Below are positions 37,555 through 46,664 of a stretch of DNA of 64,000 nt, one piece after another. Where the stretch lies: assembly GCA_021734325.1 (NCBI GenBank), contig JAIPJF010000012.1:1-64000 (forward strand), written 5' to 3'. The notes below the pieces were generated by a model. It had not been told where the DNA came from, searched no databases, and saw only the letters and a program-made list of their open reading frames with translations. The position numbers and the translations under genes are program-made. The stretch is from Fidelibacterota bacterium (GTDB taxonomy: Bacteria > Fidelibacterota > UBA8477 > JABMPR01). The stretch's first letter is position 1, and the number at the start of each line of letters is the position of its first letter.

Positions 37555-38932
37555 ATTGTTTCAGAATATTTACCGGATATCGCCCAATTTCGTTCAAAAT
37601 ACGATGATTTCATTTTTTGATCTCGTCTATCTCAGACGCCATGGAGGTAATTATTCTCGATTGAAACGACAGTATAAGGAACTTCAAACTGCTCCGCTTG
37701 AGCATTTATTAGATCTTCAAAATACAAGATTTTTAGAGTTTATTAATTATGTTACCAATCATTCCGAGTTTTATAAAAACTACTATGCGGATATCGACTT
37801 AAGTCAAATAAAAGATGTTACTGGTATCAGTCTTCTGCCTGTTATGGAAAAGGAGACATTGCGGAGAAATATAAAGACAATTAAGACAATATCGCCGAAC
37901 AAATCGTATGTGGGGCATACTGGAGGTACAACAGGTAAATCGCTGGAGGTCTATTATCGATGGGATGATATTCAGGATCGATTTGCAATGCTCGACGCTT
38001 TTCGCGAGAAATATGGGTACAAATTTGGAAAAAGAACGGCATGGTTCAGTGGAAAAACCATCCTAAATAAAAAGGATGAAAGAAAGAAAAGATTCTGGAA
38101 ACTTGATTACTTTTTTAATATACGCTATTATTCGACATTCCACATTACCCAGGAAAACATCCCGTATATACTTGAAGATTTAAATTGGTATCAACCAAAA
38201 ATTATCTCCGGGTTTCCCTCCAATCTTTTCGAGATTGCAAACACCGCAAGGTTAAATGACCTTCGAGTCACGTTTAAGCCAGACATTATATTTACAACTG
38301 CAGAAACACTGATAAAGGAACAGATAGACGTCATTGAGGAGGTATTTAATTGTAAGGTATTTGATCAATATGCATCATCGGAAGGAGCACCCTTCCTATT
38401 TCAATGTCAAAAAGGCAGAATGCATTTTCAGCTTTTAAGTGGTATAATTGAAATCGTCGATGAGAATATGAAGCCAGCACAAGAGGGTGAAATCCTAGTA
38501 AGCTCTTTTACGACAAGAGGTACGCCCTTGGTAAGGTACAGAATCGGGGATAAAATGAGTTGGTCAAATGAGATTTGTGATTGTGGTGATACACAACCAG
38601 TTATTAAATCGGTTCAGGGCAGGGAGATTGAATACATTTATTCCAGGGAACGAGGGAAGATAAATTTGGGTAATATCTCTAATTGTGTGAAAAATTTAAA
38701 TGGTGTGGTAAAATTCCAAATTATACAGGACAAACTTGATGAAATTGATGTCAAGATTATCACAGATCAGTCACATTACTCAGGTGAAGATGAGAATGAG
38801 TTTAAAAAAGAGTTGGTAGACCGCTTAGGTGAGCTTATCAAAATTAATTTTCACTATGTACAAGATATCGAAAAATCTGCAAGTGGAAAATATTCAATCG
38901 TAAAGAATAATATCCATCATTTAGTAAAATGA
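37547..38932 (+). CDS. PaaK/CapK-like adenylate-forming enzyme in capsule locus
   Basis: AMP-binding protein of the phenylacetate-CoA ligase/CapK type (461 residues). The P-loop HTGGTTGKSLEVYYR lies near residue 122-136. DIIFTTAETLIKEQ and FDQYASSEGAPFLFQC are the later adenylation motifs, and TRGTPLVRYRIGDKM is the C-terminal hinge. A C-x-C-G element (EICDCGDTQPV) as in PaaK relatives follows. Such proteins recur in polysaccharide clusters, where they may activate an acyl or amino substituent; the substrate is unknown. It overlaps the preceding glycosyltransferase by eight bases and shares its A+T bias. Confidence 0.85.
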   Translation: MNKLFQNIYRISPNFVQNTMISFFDLVYLRRHGGNYSRLKRQYKELQTAPLEHLLDLQNTRFLEFINYVTNHSEFYKNYYADIDLSQIKDVTGISLLPVMEKETLRRNIKTIKTISPNKSYVGHTGGTTGKSLEVYYRWDDIQDRFAMLDAFREKYGYKFGKRTAWFSGKTILNKKDERKKRFWKLDYFFNIRYYSTFHITQENIPYILEDLNWYQPKIISGFPSNLFEIANTARLNDLRVTFKPDIIFTTAETLIKEQIDVIEEVFNCKVFDQYASSEGAPFLFQCQKGRMHFQLLSGIIEIVDENMKPAQEGEILVSSFTTRGTPLVRYRIGDKMSWSNEICDCGDTQPVIKSVQGREIEYIYSRERGKINLGNISNCVKNLNGVVKFQIIQDKLDEIDVKIITDQSHYSGEDENEFKKELVDRLGELIKINFHYVQDIEKSASGKYSIVKNNIHHLVK

Positions 38933-39003
38933 GGAGAAGTCCTCATCGTGAAAAATTTGATACTAGGCAAACAAATCAAGCCAGGTATGGTCTGAAGTTA
39001 GGC

Positions 39004-39017
39004 AGGAGCAGCATATT
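39004..39017 (+). promoter_or_regulatory. Shine-Dalgarno placed for an ATT start
   Basis: AGGAG at 39004-39008 is followed after six bases by ATT (39015), in frame with the glycosyltransferase below. The frame contains no ATG, GTG or TTG between the upstream stop at 38964 and the TTG at 39042. Confidence 0.55.
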
Positions 39018-40163
39018 AAAATAGTACGTATCATCACCAGATTGACCATAAGTGGGCCGACCCTTCACACACTATTGCTCACTCAAAAATTAAATGTAGG
39101 AGACAACCGGTCACTCCTCATCTCCGGCGTCCCTGAAGAGGATGAAAAAGCTTATGAGGATGCTGAACGAAATTATGGTGTGAACCCGATCAATGTGAAG
39201 GAGCTCAGACGAACGCCAGGCATACTCAAAGAGATCATGGCAATAGTCAAAATTTTTAAAATTATCAACAAAAGCAAACCTGATGTGGTTCATACACACC
39301 ATGCCAAAGCAGGTACACTGGGGAGGGTTGCAGCAAAAGTATTAGGTGTTCGAATACGCATTCATACTTTTCATGGGCATGTGCTCTCAGGATATTTTTC
39401 TGAAAATGTAACAAAACTGGTTATTCTTGCTGAAAGATTTCTGGCAAAAATATCCACATCGATCATAACCATCAGCGCAGAGCAGTTTGAAGATATTGTT
39501 CATCGATACCGAATAGCTCCAGAATGTAAAACAACGATTATTCCCCTGGGATTTGATTTTAAAAAGATGGTATCTACGAATAAAAATAAAGGACTATGGC
39601 GTCAAAAGTTGGGCATTGAAAAATCTACTGTCTGTATTGGTTTTGTTGGCAGGCTAGCTCCAATTAAGAATGTCACATTTCTCATTGATGCGTATGCAGA
39701 ATATTTGCAGATCAACAGGGATTCAAGCCTATGGATAATTGGCGATGGGCCCGAGAAAGAATTATTGAAGTCAAAAATATTTCAGAAAGAGATGGTTAAG
39801 AACGTTCATTTTCTGGGGTGGCAAACGAATCTTTCTGAAATTTATAATGATCTAGATGTGCTGGCTTTGACTTCCTTAAATGAGGGAACACCAGTCGCCA
39901 TCATTGAAGCGCTGTCTCACGGAGTACCCGTGGTTTCCACGAATGTTGGTGGCGTAAAATCAATCATTGCATTACCTGAAATGGGGAGGGTTGTCGATGG
40001 ATTTGATCCCATGTCTTTTTCACAATCTCTTGAGGAAACTGTCAAAATTGCCTCAATAAGCAAGAAGTCAGGCAAGCAATGGTATGATGAGATGTATCAA
40101 AGGTACAGCAGTGATCGTTTAATCGAAGACATTAGAAATTTATATGCCACATCCATCGAGTGA
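39015..40163 (+). CDS. GT4 family glycosyltransferase with probable ATT start
   Basis: Second GT-B/GT4 sugar transferase of the locus. Motifs are DVVHTHHAKAGTLGRVAAKV, HTFHGHVLSGYF, IGFVGRLAPIKNVTFLIDAY, WIIGDGPEKELL, and LNEGTPVAIIEALSHGVPVV with the E-x7-E pair. Starting at the first conventional codon (TTG 39042) would give 373 residues but cut into the first beta strand. Upstream in frame, KIVRIITRLTISGPTLHTLL is the normal beginning of this family. The only codon with a well-spaced AGGAG is ATT at 39015, which would yield about 382 residues. Either a rare ATT start is used or a former ATG has mutated. The gene is A+T-rich like its neighbours. Confidence 0.85.
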   Translation: MKIVRIITRLTISGPTLHTLLLTQKLNVGDNRSLLISGVPEEDEKAYEDAERNYGVNPINVKELRRTPGILKEIMAIVKIFKIINKSKPDVVHTHHAKAGTLGRVAAKVLGVRIRIHTFHGHVLSGYFSENVTKLVILAERFLAKISTSIITISAEQFEDIVHRYRIAPECKTTIIPLGFDFKKMVSTNKNKGLWRQKLGIEKSTVCIGFVGRLAPIKNVTFLIDAYAEYLQINRDSSLWIIGDGPEKELLKSKIFQKEMVKNVHFLGWQTNLSEIYNDLDVLALTSLNEGTPVAIIEALSHGVPVVSTNVGGVKSIIALPEMGRVVDGFDPMSFSQSLEETVKIASISKKSGKQWYDEMYQRYSSDRLIEDIRNLYATSIE

Positions 40164-40187
40164 AATAGATTCAATCTACTCAGTAAA

Positions 40188-41750
40188 TCACCAGTTGAAC
40201 GCGACCCCTGTGCTGAGAAAATATGCTGAGTGCTGCTGGAAATCAATAAATCCACTTATCATTCTGTTCAAGTCATAAATACACTGAATCCGGTAGGCGT
40301 GACTTGAATGCACTTTGCCAGTTAAAAATGGGGCGTTTTCAAGATAGACTAGATCGCGATCACTGTAGGTCGAAAACACATCGCTTCCACTTCCGTCTCC
40401 TGACAGCTCATAGGCATAAGTTATAATCGTACCAAATTTTGAAGTTGCCTGCCAGTTCATGTTGAGAGTCATGGTCTCTGTGTTCGGTCCAGATGGGAGA
40501 CCGATTAATCTTCCAGCTGAAGTATAGCTATTCACAGCATATAGATGTGAATATGTCCAGGGTCTCGCAGCAGTATATTCAAGGTTGATGGAGGGTAAAT
40601 AGACCTTTGGATAATAGTGAAGCCCCAATTGGAAAACGAACTTATTTCCCCACCAGCCTGAGAACAGTTTGTACCAGTCAAGCTCGTCAAAAAGCCAGGT
40701 CCCGTATGTCACCACTCCTGGTCTTAATCGCCATTTGAAATCGAAAGCCATGAGTAAATTGTCCAAATCTCCCTGGACGTGTTCTTCGCTGAACAGAAAA
40801 TTTACTGGATTCAAATAGGCCAGTTCAAAATCTCTGTGAGCATATACTATCATTTCATTGAATGAGAACTCAAAATTTGGACCGATATCGAACTCAACAC
40901 GCTGAGCTGTCAGATTTCGGCGGACGTTCAATGTGTCTGGATTTAAAGTTTCATTTGGTGTCAGTCGTGCATGCAGGAATCTATATCTCAGATGAGAGAT
41001 CTTTGTTGTCCATTCGACATGAGGGAGAGGGTTAACATTATCGGATAAGATAGGTGAGTTTTCTGCTGAATATCCCCAGTAGACCGGTTGCCGGTGAATC
41101 CCAAGTGTGAAGTTTGGATGTGTATACACCAGAGATGAAGTTGGATAATCCCAGGTAATCCAATCAATATAATCGCGATCCAGAATGTAGCCCTCTTTGA
41201 AGCTCGCAGGCAGTTCTGTGAACTGATCACTTTTTGTGATACGATGGTAAGTGAATTGACTGGTGAAGGATATCTGGCCTTGACTTCCAAATATACCCAG
41301 GTGGTCCGTGTAATATCCTCGTGTCGCTTTGCCATTATTCTGCAAGCGGAATGTTTCTGACCAGTTTATCCATCCCAGGGTGTTTCCCTGATGATAAGTC
41401 ATAAAGAAGGGAGGCGTTTCTTGTTGACTTGGATGGCGGAGACCTCGTAGACTCGATTTGCTCCAGGGGAAGGTGATCCCTTCCTTGAATTCTCGATTGA
41501 ATTCGTGTTGAAACCGTTCTAAAATCTTCCTGTCACTGACAGTAAGATCAGAAAAATGCCCTGATATTTCAGCCAGCATCTCATTAATTTGCATGTAGGT
41601 GTAGGGACGCGTGCTCCAATATTCTGCATTTATATTGCCCAGAGCTTCCTGTCTGGCAAAAAAATGATAAATGGGGTGATCCATTATATAGGGAACATCC
41701 TGAGCTGCGACCATATCAATCAACAATACAAGGAGTAGAATTTTTCTCAT
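40188..41750 (-). CDS. Capsule assembly Wzi-like outer-membrane beta-barrel
   Basis: Exported protein of about 520 residues. MRKILLLVLLIDMVAAQ is a good signal peptide, so the ATG at 41750 is preferred over the longer open frame to 41852. The rest is beta-strand-rich with many aromatic residues and ends in a strand (AYFLSTGVAFNW), as expected for an outer-membrane barrel. The early helical part (AEISGHFSDLTVSDRKIL) and the repeated YWGYSAENSPIL and YAHRDFELAYLNPVNF segments fit the Wzi/capsule-assembly family, which helps retain capsule at the surface. It is the only leftward gene in the capsule locus, between a glycosyltransferase and the initiating transferase. Confidence 0.8.
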   Translation of the reverse strand: MRKILLLVLLIDMVAAQDVPYIMDHPIYHFFARQEALGNINAEYWSTRPYTYMQINEMLAEISGHFSDLTVSDRKILERFQHEFNREFKEGITFPWSKSSLRGLRHPSQQETPPFFMTYHQGNTLGWINWSETFRLQNNGKATRGYYTDHLGIFGSQGQISFTSQFTYHRITKSDQFTELPASFKEGYILDRDYIDWITWDYPTSSLVYTHPNFTLGIHRQPVYWGYSAENSPILSDNVNPLPHVEWTTKISHLRYRFLHARLTPNETLNPDTLNVRRNLTAQRVEFDIGPNFEFSFNEMIVYAHRDFELAYLNPVNFLFSEEHVQGDLDNLLMAFDFKWRLRPGVVTYGTWLFDELDWYKLFSGWWGNKFVFQLGLHYYPKVYLPSINLEYTAARPWTYSHLYAVNSYTSAGRLIGLPSGPNTETMTLNMNWQATSKFGTIITYAYELSGDGSGSDVFSTYSDRDLVYLENAPFLTGKVHSSHAYRIQCIYDLNRMISGFIDFQQHSAYFLSTGVAFNW

Positions 41751-41995
41751 GCAGAAAAAATAAGCAAGGTCAAACAATATGCTACTCTTGTTACAGCTTG
41801 GAGGTAATTCCGTTTGGATAAAAGTGATTAAACTGAAAAGTGGCTGTTGCAAAGGGTGACGGTGTAGGAATGATGGGAGATCGCCCCCTTTGATATTGAG
41901 ACCTTTGACTCGAATATGGAGCGATTATATTCATTCCACATTGCTGAGCATCTGGAGAAAGTGCCTGCAGTAAATGATAAGGAATCTGGAACGAA

Positions 41996-43399
41996 ATGAT
42001 GCGTTGGATAGAAAGAGTATTACTGATCATATCGGATTTGATTGCCATCAATCTTAGTTTTGTGGTGATCTTTATACTCAGATTTCAGTCCGGAATGTAT
42101 AACAACACGATCCAGCTTGCCTGGACAGACATGCGTTCTCCCTCAATAATTCTCTCTTTGTTCTGGCTATTGATATTTTCCTGGTACGGTCTCTATAGAA
42201 TTCAGCGGACACTTTCTCGATCTGATGAATTGATTAATGTTATCAAATACGTCTCACTGGGGATTTTCCTGCTGTATTTGCTGACTGTTGACCTGGACAA
42301 TCCTGTTACCTTCGGAAAGAGTATCTTACTGTTTTATGGAATCTCCCTGATCTTTAGTTTAAGTATAGGTCGGATGATCATCCGTTCCATTCATCTGAAA
42401 TTACTTGAAAAAGGCCGTGGACTGGCGAGAACGCTCATCATTGGCTTGAATCGTAGAGGGTTGGAGGTTCAGGAGAATTTTATTCGCAAGCCAAGATCAG
42501 GGTATATCCCTGTGGGATTTATTCAGATTGAGGGTGAAACAGATTATAACTCTGACCTCGTTCAGATCCCGATTTTGGGTAGTCTAAAAGATTTGTCCCA
42601 GATAATCGAAAATATGCAGATTGATGAAGTGATTCTTGCTCTGGAAAAGGATCACCATGACCGCACGGTAGATATCATTCGATTATTACAGGGACATAAG
42701 GTTGGTATCAAGATTAATCCAGATATGTACGATGCCATATCGGGCCTTGCCCGAACACAACAGCTTCATGGAATACCGCTAATTGACATCATGCCTGAAT
42801 ATATGCCTTACTGGGAGCAGGTTTTCAAGCGCATATTTGATATATTTGTTGCTCTGCTTGTGCTCATTGTAGCATCTCCGATACTGCTGATCATCGCCAT
42901 TGCCATCAAACTTGATTCGAAGGGTCCCGTCCTTTTTGTCCAGGAACGCGTAGGCAGGTATGGCAAACTTTTCAAGGTGATTAAATTCAGAACCATGGTT
43001 CAAGATGCAGAAGTTGAAACCGGTCCTGTATGGGCAGCAGAAAATGATCCCCGGATCACCAGGGTTGGGCGGGTTCTGCGTCATCTCAGATTGGATGAAA
43101 TCCCTCAGGCAATCAATATCCTGAGGAATGAAATGAGTCTCGTGGGACCAAGACCTGAGCGGCTTTATTTTGTGGAGCAAATATCTGAGCTCTATCCCCT
43201 TTATCCGCGCCGTCATCAGGTGAAGCCGGGGATCACTGGTTGGGCACAGGTTAAGCAGGGCTATGATACGACACTTGAGGCCTCTCGACTCAAATTAAAA
43301 TACGATTTATTTTATCTGGAGAACATCTCTTTAAGGCTTGATTTCAAAATCATTATGTATACAATTTATGTAATGTTTTCTGGCTCAGGTAGCAGATAG
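41996..43399 (+). CDS. Undecaprenyl-phosphate sugar-phosphate transferase (initiating)
   Basis: WbaP/WcaJ-type polyisoprenyl-phosphate hexose-1-phosphate transferase (467 residues) that starts assembly of the lipid-linked repeat. Four N-terminal helices (about 5-120) and a CoA-binding-like domain (about 140-240) precede a further membrane element (about 278-298) and the bacterial sugar-transferase domain. Catalytic-domain motifs are KVIKFRTMVQDAE, LRLDEIPQAINILRNEMSLV, GPRPE and PGITGWAQVKQGY. Glucose or galactose as first sugar is likely but unproven. Two ATGs occur in tandem at the start. Confidence 0.92.
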   Translation: MMRWIERVLLIISDLIAINLSFVVIFILRFQSGMYNNTIQLAWTDMRSPSIILSLFWLLIFSWYGLYRIQRTLSRSDELINVIKYVSLGIFLLYLLTVDLDNPVTFGKSILLFYGISLIFSLSIGRMIIRSIHLKLLEKGRGLARTLIIGLNRRGLEVQENFIRKPRSGYIPVGFIQIEGETDYNSDLVQIPILGSLKDLSQIIENMQIDEVILALEKDHHDRTVDIIRLLQGHKVGIKINPDMYDAISGLARTQQLHGIPLIDIMPEYMPYWEQVFKRIFDIFVALLVLIVASPILLIIAIAIKLDSKGPVLFVQERVGRYGKLFKVIKFRTMVQDAEVETGPVWAAENDPRITRVGRVLRHLRLDEIPQAINILRNEMSLVGPRPERLYFVEQISELYPLYPRRHQVKPGITGWAQVKQGYDTTLEASRLKLKYDLFYLENISLRLDFKIIMYTIYVMFSGSGSR

Positions 43400-43430
43400 C
43401 ATAAAACCAAAAATAATATAGGGTTACGGA

Positions 43431-44705
43431 ATGTTAGATATCCAACGGATCAGAGAAAACACAGATGAAGTTCGCACAGGAATTGAAAGCAAGAATGCGC
43501 CTATTGATACGGACACCATTCTGAGTCTTGATCAGGAAAGACGGGATATCATTTCTGAGGTGGAAGCCCTCAAACATGAACGTAATGTTCTTTCCCATCA
43601 GGTGGCTGAACTCAAGAAGAGCAAAGGCGATGCAACTGCCTTGATCGAACGGACACGGGAGATCGGAGCACAGATCAAATCTCTGGACGATAAGCAGCAC
43701 AAGGTCGAGGAACAACTTGACAATCTATTGATGCAGATACCCAATATACCCCACAGTTCTGTTCCTGTGGGATTTGATGCCTCTGAAAATCCTGTTGTCA
43801 AGGAATGGGGTCCGCGGTACGCACCAGGTTTTGAATTGCTGACCCATCTCGAAATAGGTGCAGCTTTGGGATTATTTGATTTTACCCGGGGAACAAAAAT
43901 TGCCGGCCCAGGCTTTCCCCTTTATACCGGGAGCGGCGCCAGGCTTGAGCGAGCTCTGATCAATTTTATGCTTGATTTTCATATTGAGAAGCACGGCTAT
44001 ACCGAAGTTCTGCCCCCTGTTGTGAGTAATCGAAAAACCATGACCACAACGGGCCAACTTCCAAAATTTGAAGAGGATATGTATAAGATTCCCCAGGATG
44101 ATCTCTATCTGATCCCAACTGCTGAGGTTCCGGTAACGAATATTCATCAGAATGAAATATTAGCTGAGCGAGATTTACCCATACGCTACTGTGCCTATTC
44201 TGCATGCTTTCGCCGGGAGGCTGGTTCTTATGGTAAGGATACAAGAGGTTTTCTCCGTTTGCATCAATTCAATAAGGTGGAGATGGTCAAATTTACCCAC
44301 CCTGATACTTCCTACGCAGAGCTGGAAACACTCAGAAGAGATGCAGAAGAAATACTGGAAGCCCTCGGACTGGAATACCGGGTGATTGAACTGGTAACTG
44401 GTGACCTTTCATTTGCCGCCGCAAAATGTTATGATCTTGAACTATGGGCACCTGGAGAGAAACGTTGGTTGGAAGTCTCAAGCTGCTCCAATTTCGAAGA
44501 TTTTCAGGCCAGGAGGGGTGCCATCAGATTTAAACCGGAAGGTGGGGGCAAAGCCCAGCTGCTCCACACTTTGAATGGCTCTGGTGTAGCAACACCAAGA
44601 CTTCTGGTCGCTCTCCTGGAGACATACCAGCAGGGTGATGGGAGTGTATTGTTGCCTGAAATTTTAAAGCCCTACATGGGAACTACTGGATTACACCTCA
44701 AGTAG
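43431..44705 (+). CDS. serS: Seryl-tRNA synthetase
   Basis: Class II synthetase for tRNA-Ser (424 residues, standard). The N-terminal arm is a long antiparallel coiled coil (about 30-100, ERRDIISEVEALKHERNVLS) that contacts the tRNA variable arm. The class II core shows motif 2 in CFRREAGSYGKDTRGFLRLH and motif 3 in LLHTLNGSGVATPRLLVALL. It marks the return to housekeeping genes after the capsule locus. No T-box or leader hairpin was seen in the 30-base gap upstream. Confidence 0.97.
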   Translation: MLDIQRIRENTDEVRTGIESKNAPIDTDTILSLDQERRDIISEVEALKHERNVLSHQVAELKKSKGDATALIERTREIGAQIKSLDDKQHKVEEQLDNLLMQIPNIPHSSVPVGFDASENPVVKEWGPRYAPGFELLTHLEIGAALGLFDFTRGTKIAGPGFPLYTGSGARLERALINFMLDFHIEKHGYTEVLPPVVSNRKTMTTTGQLPKFEEDMYKIPQDDLYLIPTAEVPVTNIHQNEILAERDLPIRYCAYSACFRREAGSYGKDTRGFLRLHQFNKVEMVKFTHPDTSYAELETLRRDAEEILEALGLEYRVIELVTGDLSFAAAKCYDLELWAPGEKRWLEVSSCSNFEDFQARRGAIRFKPEGGGKAQLLHTLNGSGVATPRLLVALLETYQQGDGSVLLPEILKPYMGTTGLHLK

Positions 44706-44714
44706 AATCGCTGC

Positions 44715-45431
44715 ATGATCCATTATTTTCTCGTTTTGATATTTCTAGTCCCCTGGACATTTCTGGGGATAGTTTTTGTGATTCTCGGTAAGTTCGTCAA
44801 CCCGGGAGGTCAGGTTTCCCACCAGGCAGGTCGCTTGTGGAGTCTCGGGATACTAAAAGTCTCCAGAATGAAGATTGAGGTGGAAGGGCTGGATCTGATC
44901 GATCCGAGGGGTCAGTATATATTTATCGCAAACCACACGTCGGCGTTTGATATCCCCGCGGTCTACTGGGGATTGAAGAATAAATTGGGAATGCTGGCCA
45001 AGCAAAGACTTAAATATATTCCCCTTTTTGGCTGGGCAATGTGGGCAGCAGGTCACTTTTTTGTAAATCGGGGCAATCACCGGAAAGCCATGGCTGTGAT
45101 GGAACAGGTTGCCGATATTCTTTCAAGAAGACCGGACCATTCTCTGGTCATCTTTCCCGAGGGAACGCGCAGCTATGATGGCCATTTACAGCGCTTTAAA
45201 AAAGGTGCATTCATGCTTGCTCTGGACACGGGAATACCCATCGTGCCCATCATTATATCCGGTGCCTTTCATGCAAAGCAAAAAAAAGGGAATCGAATTC
45301 AGGCTACGACCATCAGAATTTTGATCCTTCCCCCAGTGTCACCAGAATCATACACACTTGATACACGTGATCATTTTGTCGAAGATGTGCATCAAATATT
45401 TGAACAGCATTATACTCCTCCTTCAGCGTAA
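44715..45431 (+). CDS. plsC: 1-acyl-sn-glycerol-3-phosphate acyltransferase
   Basis: Membrane acyltransferase (238 residues) making phosphatidic acid. An N-terminal hydrophobic helix (about 3-25) is followed by the NHTSAFD (H-x4-D) catalytic motif, a GHFFVNRG element, and FPEGTRS, the phosphate-binding motif. PIVPIIISGAFH is the fourth conserved block. It is spaced nine bases after serS. A lyso-ornithine lipid acyltransferase would look similar, but PlsC is the simplest assignment. Confidence 0.92.
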   Translation: MIHYFLVLIFLVPWTFLGIVFVILGKFVNPGGQVSHQAGRLWSLGILKVSRMKIEVEGLDLIDPRGQYIFIANHTSAFDIPAVYWGLKNKLGMLAKQRLKYIPLFGWAMWAAGHFFVNRGNHRKAMAVMEQVADILSRRPDHSLVIFPEGTRSYDGHLQRFKKGAFMLALDTGIPIVPIIISGAFHAKQKKGNRIQATTIRILILPPVSPESYTLDTRDHFVEDVHQIFEQHYTPPSA

Positions 45432-45485
45432 CTTTTACAGAGAGTAGGTAAATTTACTCTGAAATACACCTTCTTTGGGGAGGGT

Positions 45486-46583
45486 GTGGGAATTATCTTT
45501 TCCCAAGCCAACGAGGAAAAGTGGATGTATTTGATCAGAGAAACGGCTGAGGCCTTTCAAGTTGCTGAATTTGCGCATTGGAAATGGAAAAGATGCGAAC
45601 GAGATATGCATACGTGGTGGCTATCTCAAGCCGAAATCCATTCTCCATTGCGAACCACCCAGAATGAGCAGGTGATCGTTATCAGGGCAGGTGAATTGAA
45701 TGATGGTCCTGGTCCGGACATTAGAAATTGTCATCTTTTTATTGACGATGTTGAACTGACGGGAAGTGTTGAAATGCATCAGAATCCGGTGGAATGGTAT
45801 CAACATCATCATGATTCTGACCCTGCTTATGACAGTGTCATTCTCCATGTTGTTGGGGAGGAGGGAGCAGGACCTGATCTACCCACGCTAATCATCCAGC
45901 AGAATCAAATCACCCCTCATTTTTGCCTGGCCAGACGTCCTGTATCCAGATTGGAGCTAAATCATCTTGCCTATAAGAGATATCAGGCCAAAGCCAGGCA
46001 TATGAGAAGATTATCAGAAAATGACTCAGGTCTCAATCCCTTGTTACTGGGCATGTATGAGATTCTATTTGCAGGTGCTGATCGTCACAAACGCTTACAG
46101 AGTGCAGCTTCCAGTCTTGGCATGGCGTGTTGGCCTGACGTGAGACAATGGCATGGCAGTAGACAAGGTTTTGCATCACGCTGGTCTGCTGAGGAACAAA
46201 TCAATGACTTACTTGCCCATGCAGCCGTCTTCGATCAGAATCTATGGATGGCTGAACATGATCTTTCCTGGCGAGCGTGGGATATCCTCCTGAACAGATT
46301 CCAAATTATGGGAATTTCACAGAATAAATGCCGGGAATGGCTGGTGAATATCCTGGCACCATACGGAACGGCAGAAAATGGCTTCCATATCTGGCAGAAT
46401 CTGGCTCCATTTAGGACCTACGGCAGGCAAACTCGCCTGTGCGTTGATCTTGGTCTGAAACATATTGAAACCATCGCCGAGCAGCAGGCCTTATTGGCGT
46501 GGGATTCACACTATTGTCAGGCAATGCGTTGCTCGACTTGTCCCTTAAACCGTTTCCATCAGACTATAGCCACGATTGATTAA
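45486..46583 (+). CDS. DUF2851 family protein
   Basis: A soluble protein of about 365 residues matching DUF2851, seen mainly in Bacteroidetes and related groups, with no known function. Family-typical features are AEFAHWKWKR near the start, RAGELNDGPGPDIRNCHLFIDD, GSVEMHQNPVEWYQHHHDSD and a C-terminal cysteine set (CQAMRCSTCPLNRF). The dense histidines and the C-x4-C-x2-C tail suggest metal binding, but this is inference. The longest frame uses GTG at 45486, just behind GGGGAGGG. The ATG at 45525, with GAGGAAAA upstream, is an equally good start. Confidence 0.85.
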   Translation: MGIIFSQANEEKWMYLIRETAEAFQVAEFAHWKWKRCERDMHTWWLSQAEIHSPLRTTQNEQVIVIRAGELNDGPGPDIRNCHLFIDDVELTGSVEMHQNPVEWYQHHHDSDPAYDSVILHVVGEEGAGPDLPTLIIQQNQITPHFCLARRPVSRLELNHLAYKRYQAKARHMRRLSENDSGLNPLLLGMYEILFAGADRHKRLQSAASSLGMACWPDVRQWHGSRQGFASRWSAEEQINDLLAHAAVFDQNLWMAEHDLSWRAWDILLNRFQIMGISQNKCREWLVNILAPYGTAENGFHIWQNLAPFRTYGRQTRLCVDLGLKHIETIAEQQALLAWDSHYCQAMRCSTCPLNRFHQTIATID

Positions 46584-46664
46584 ATCACAGGATGAATTAA
46601 AAGTTATAAGAGCTTGAATCTGAGCTTGTTATCAAATAAGTATGGTGATATCTTCTTTCCCATT

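Noticed and set aside
38948-38995. Small GTG-started frame (MKNLILGKQIKPGMV) before the ATT-started glycosyltransferase
   Set aside because: Only 15 codons and no known family; it could be a leader peptide, but nothing beyond its GGAG-like upstream bases supports it.
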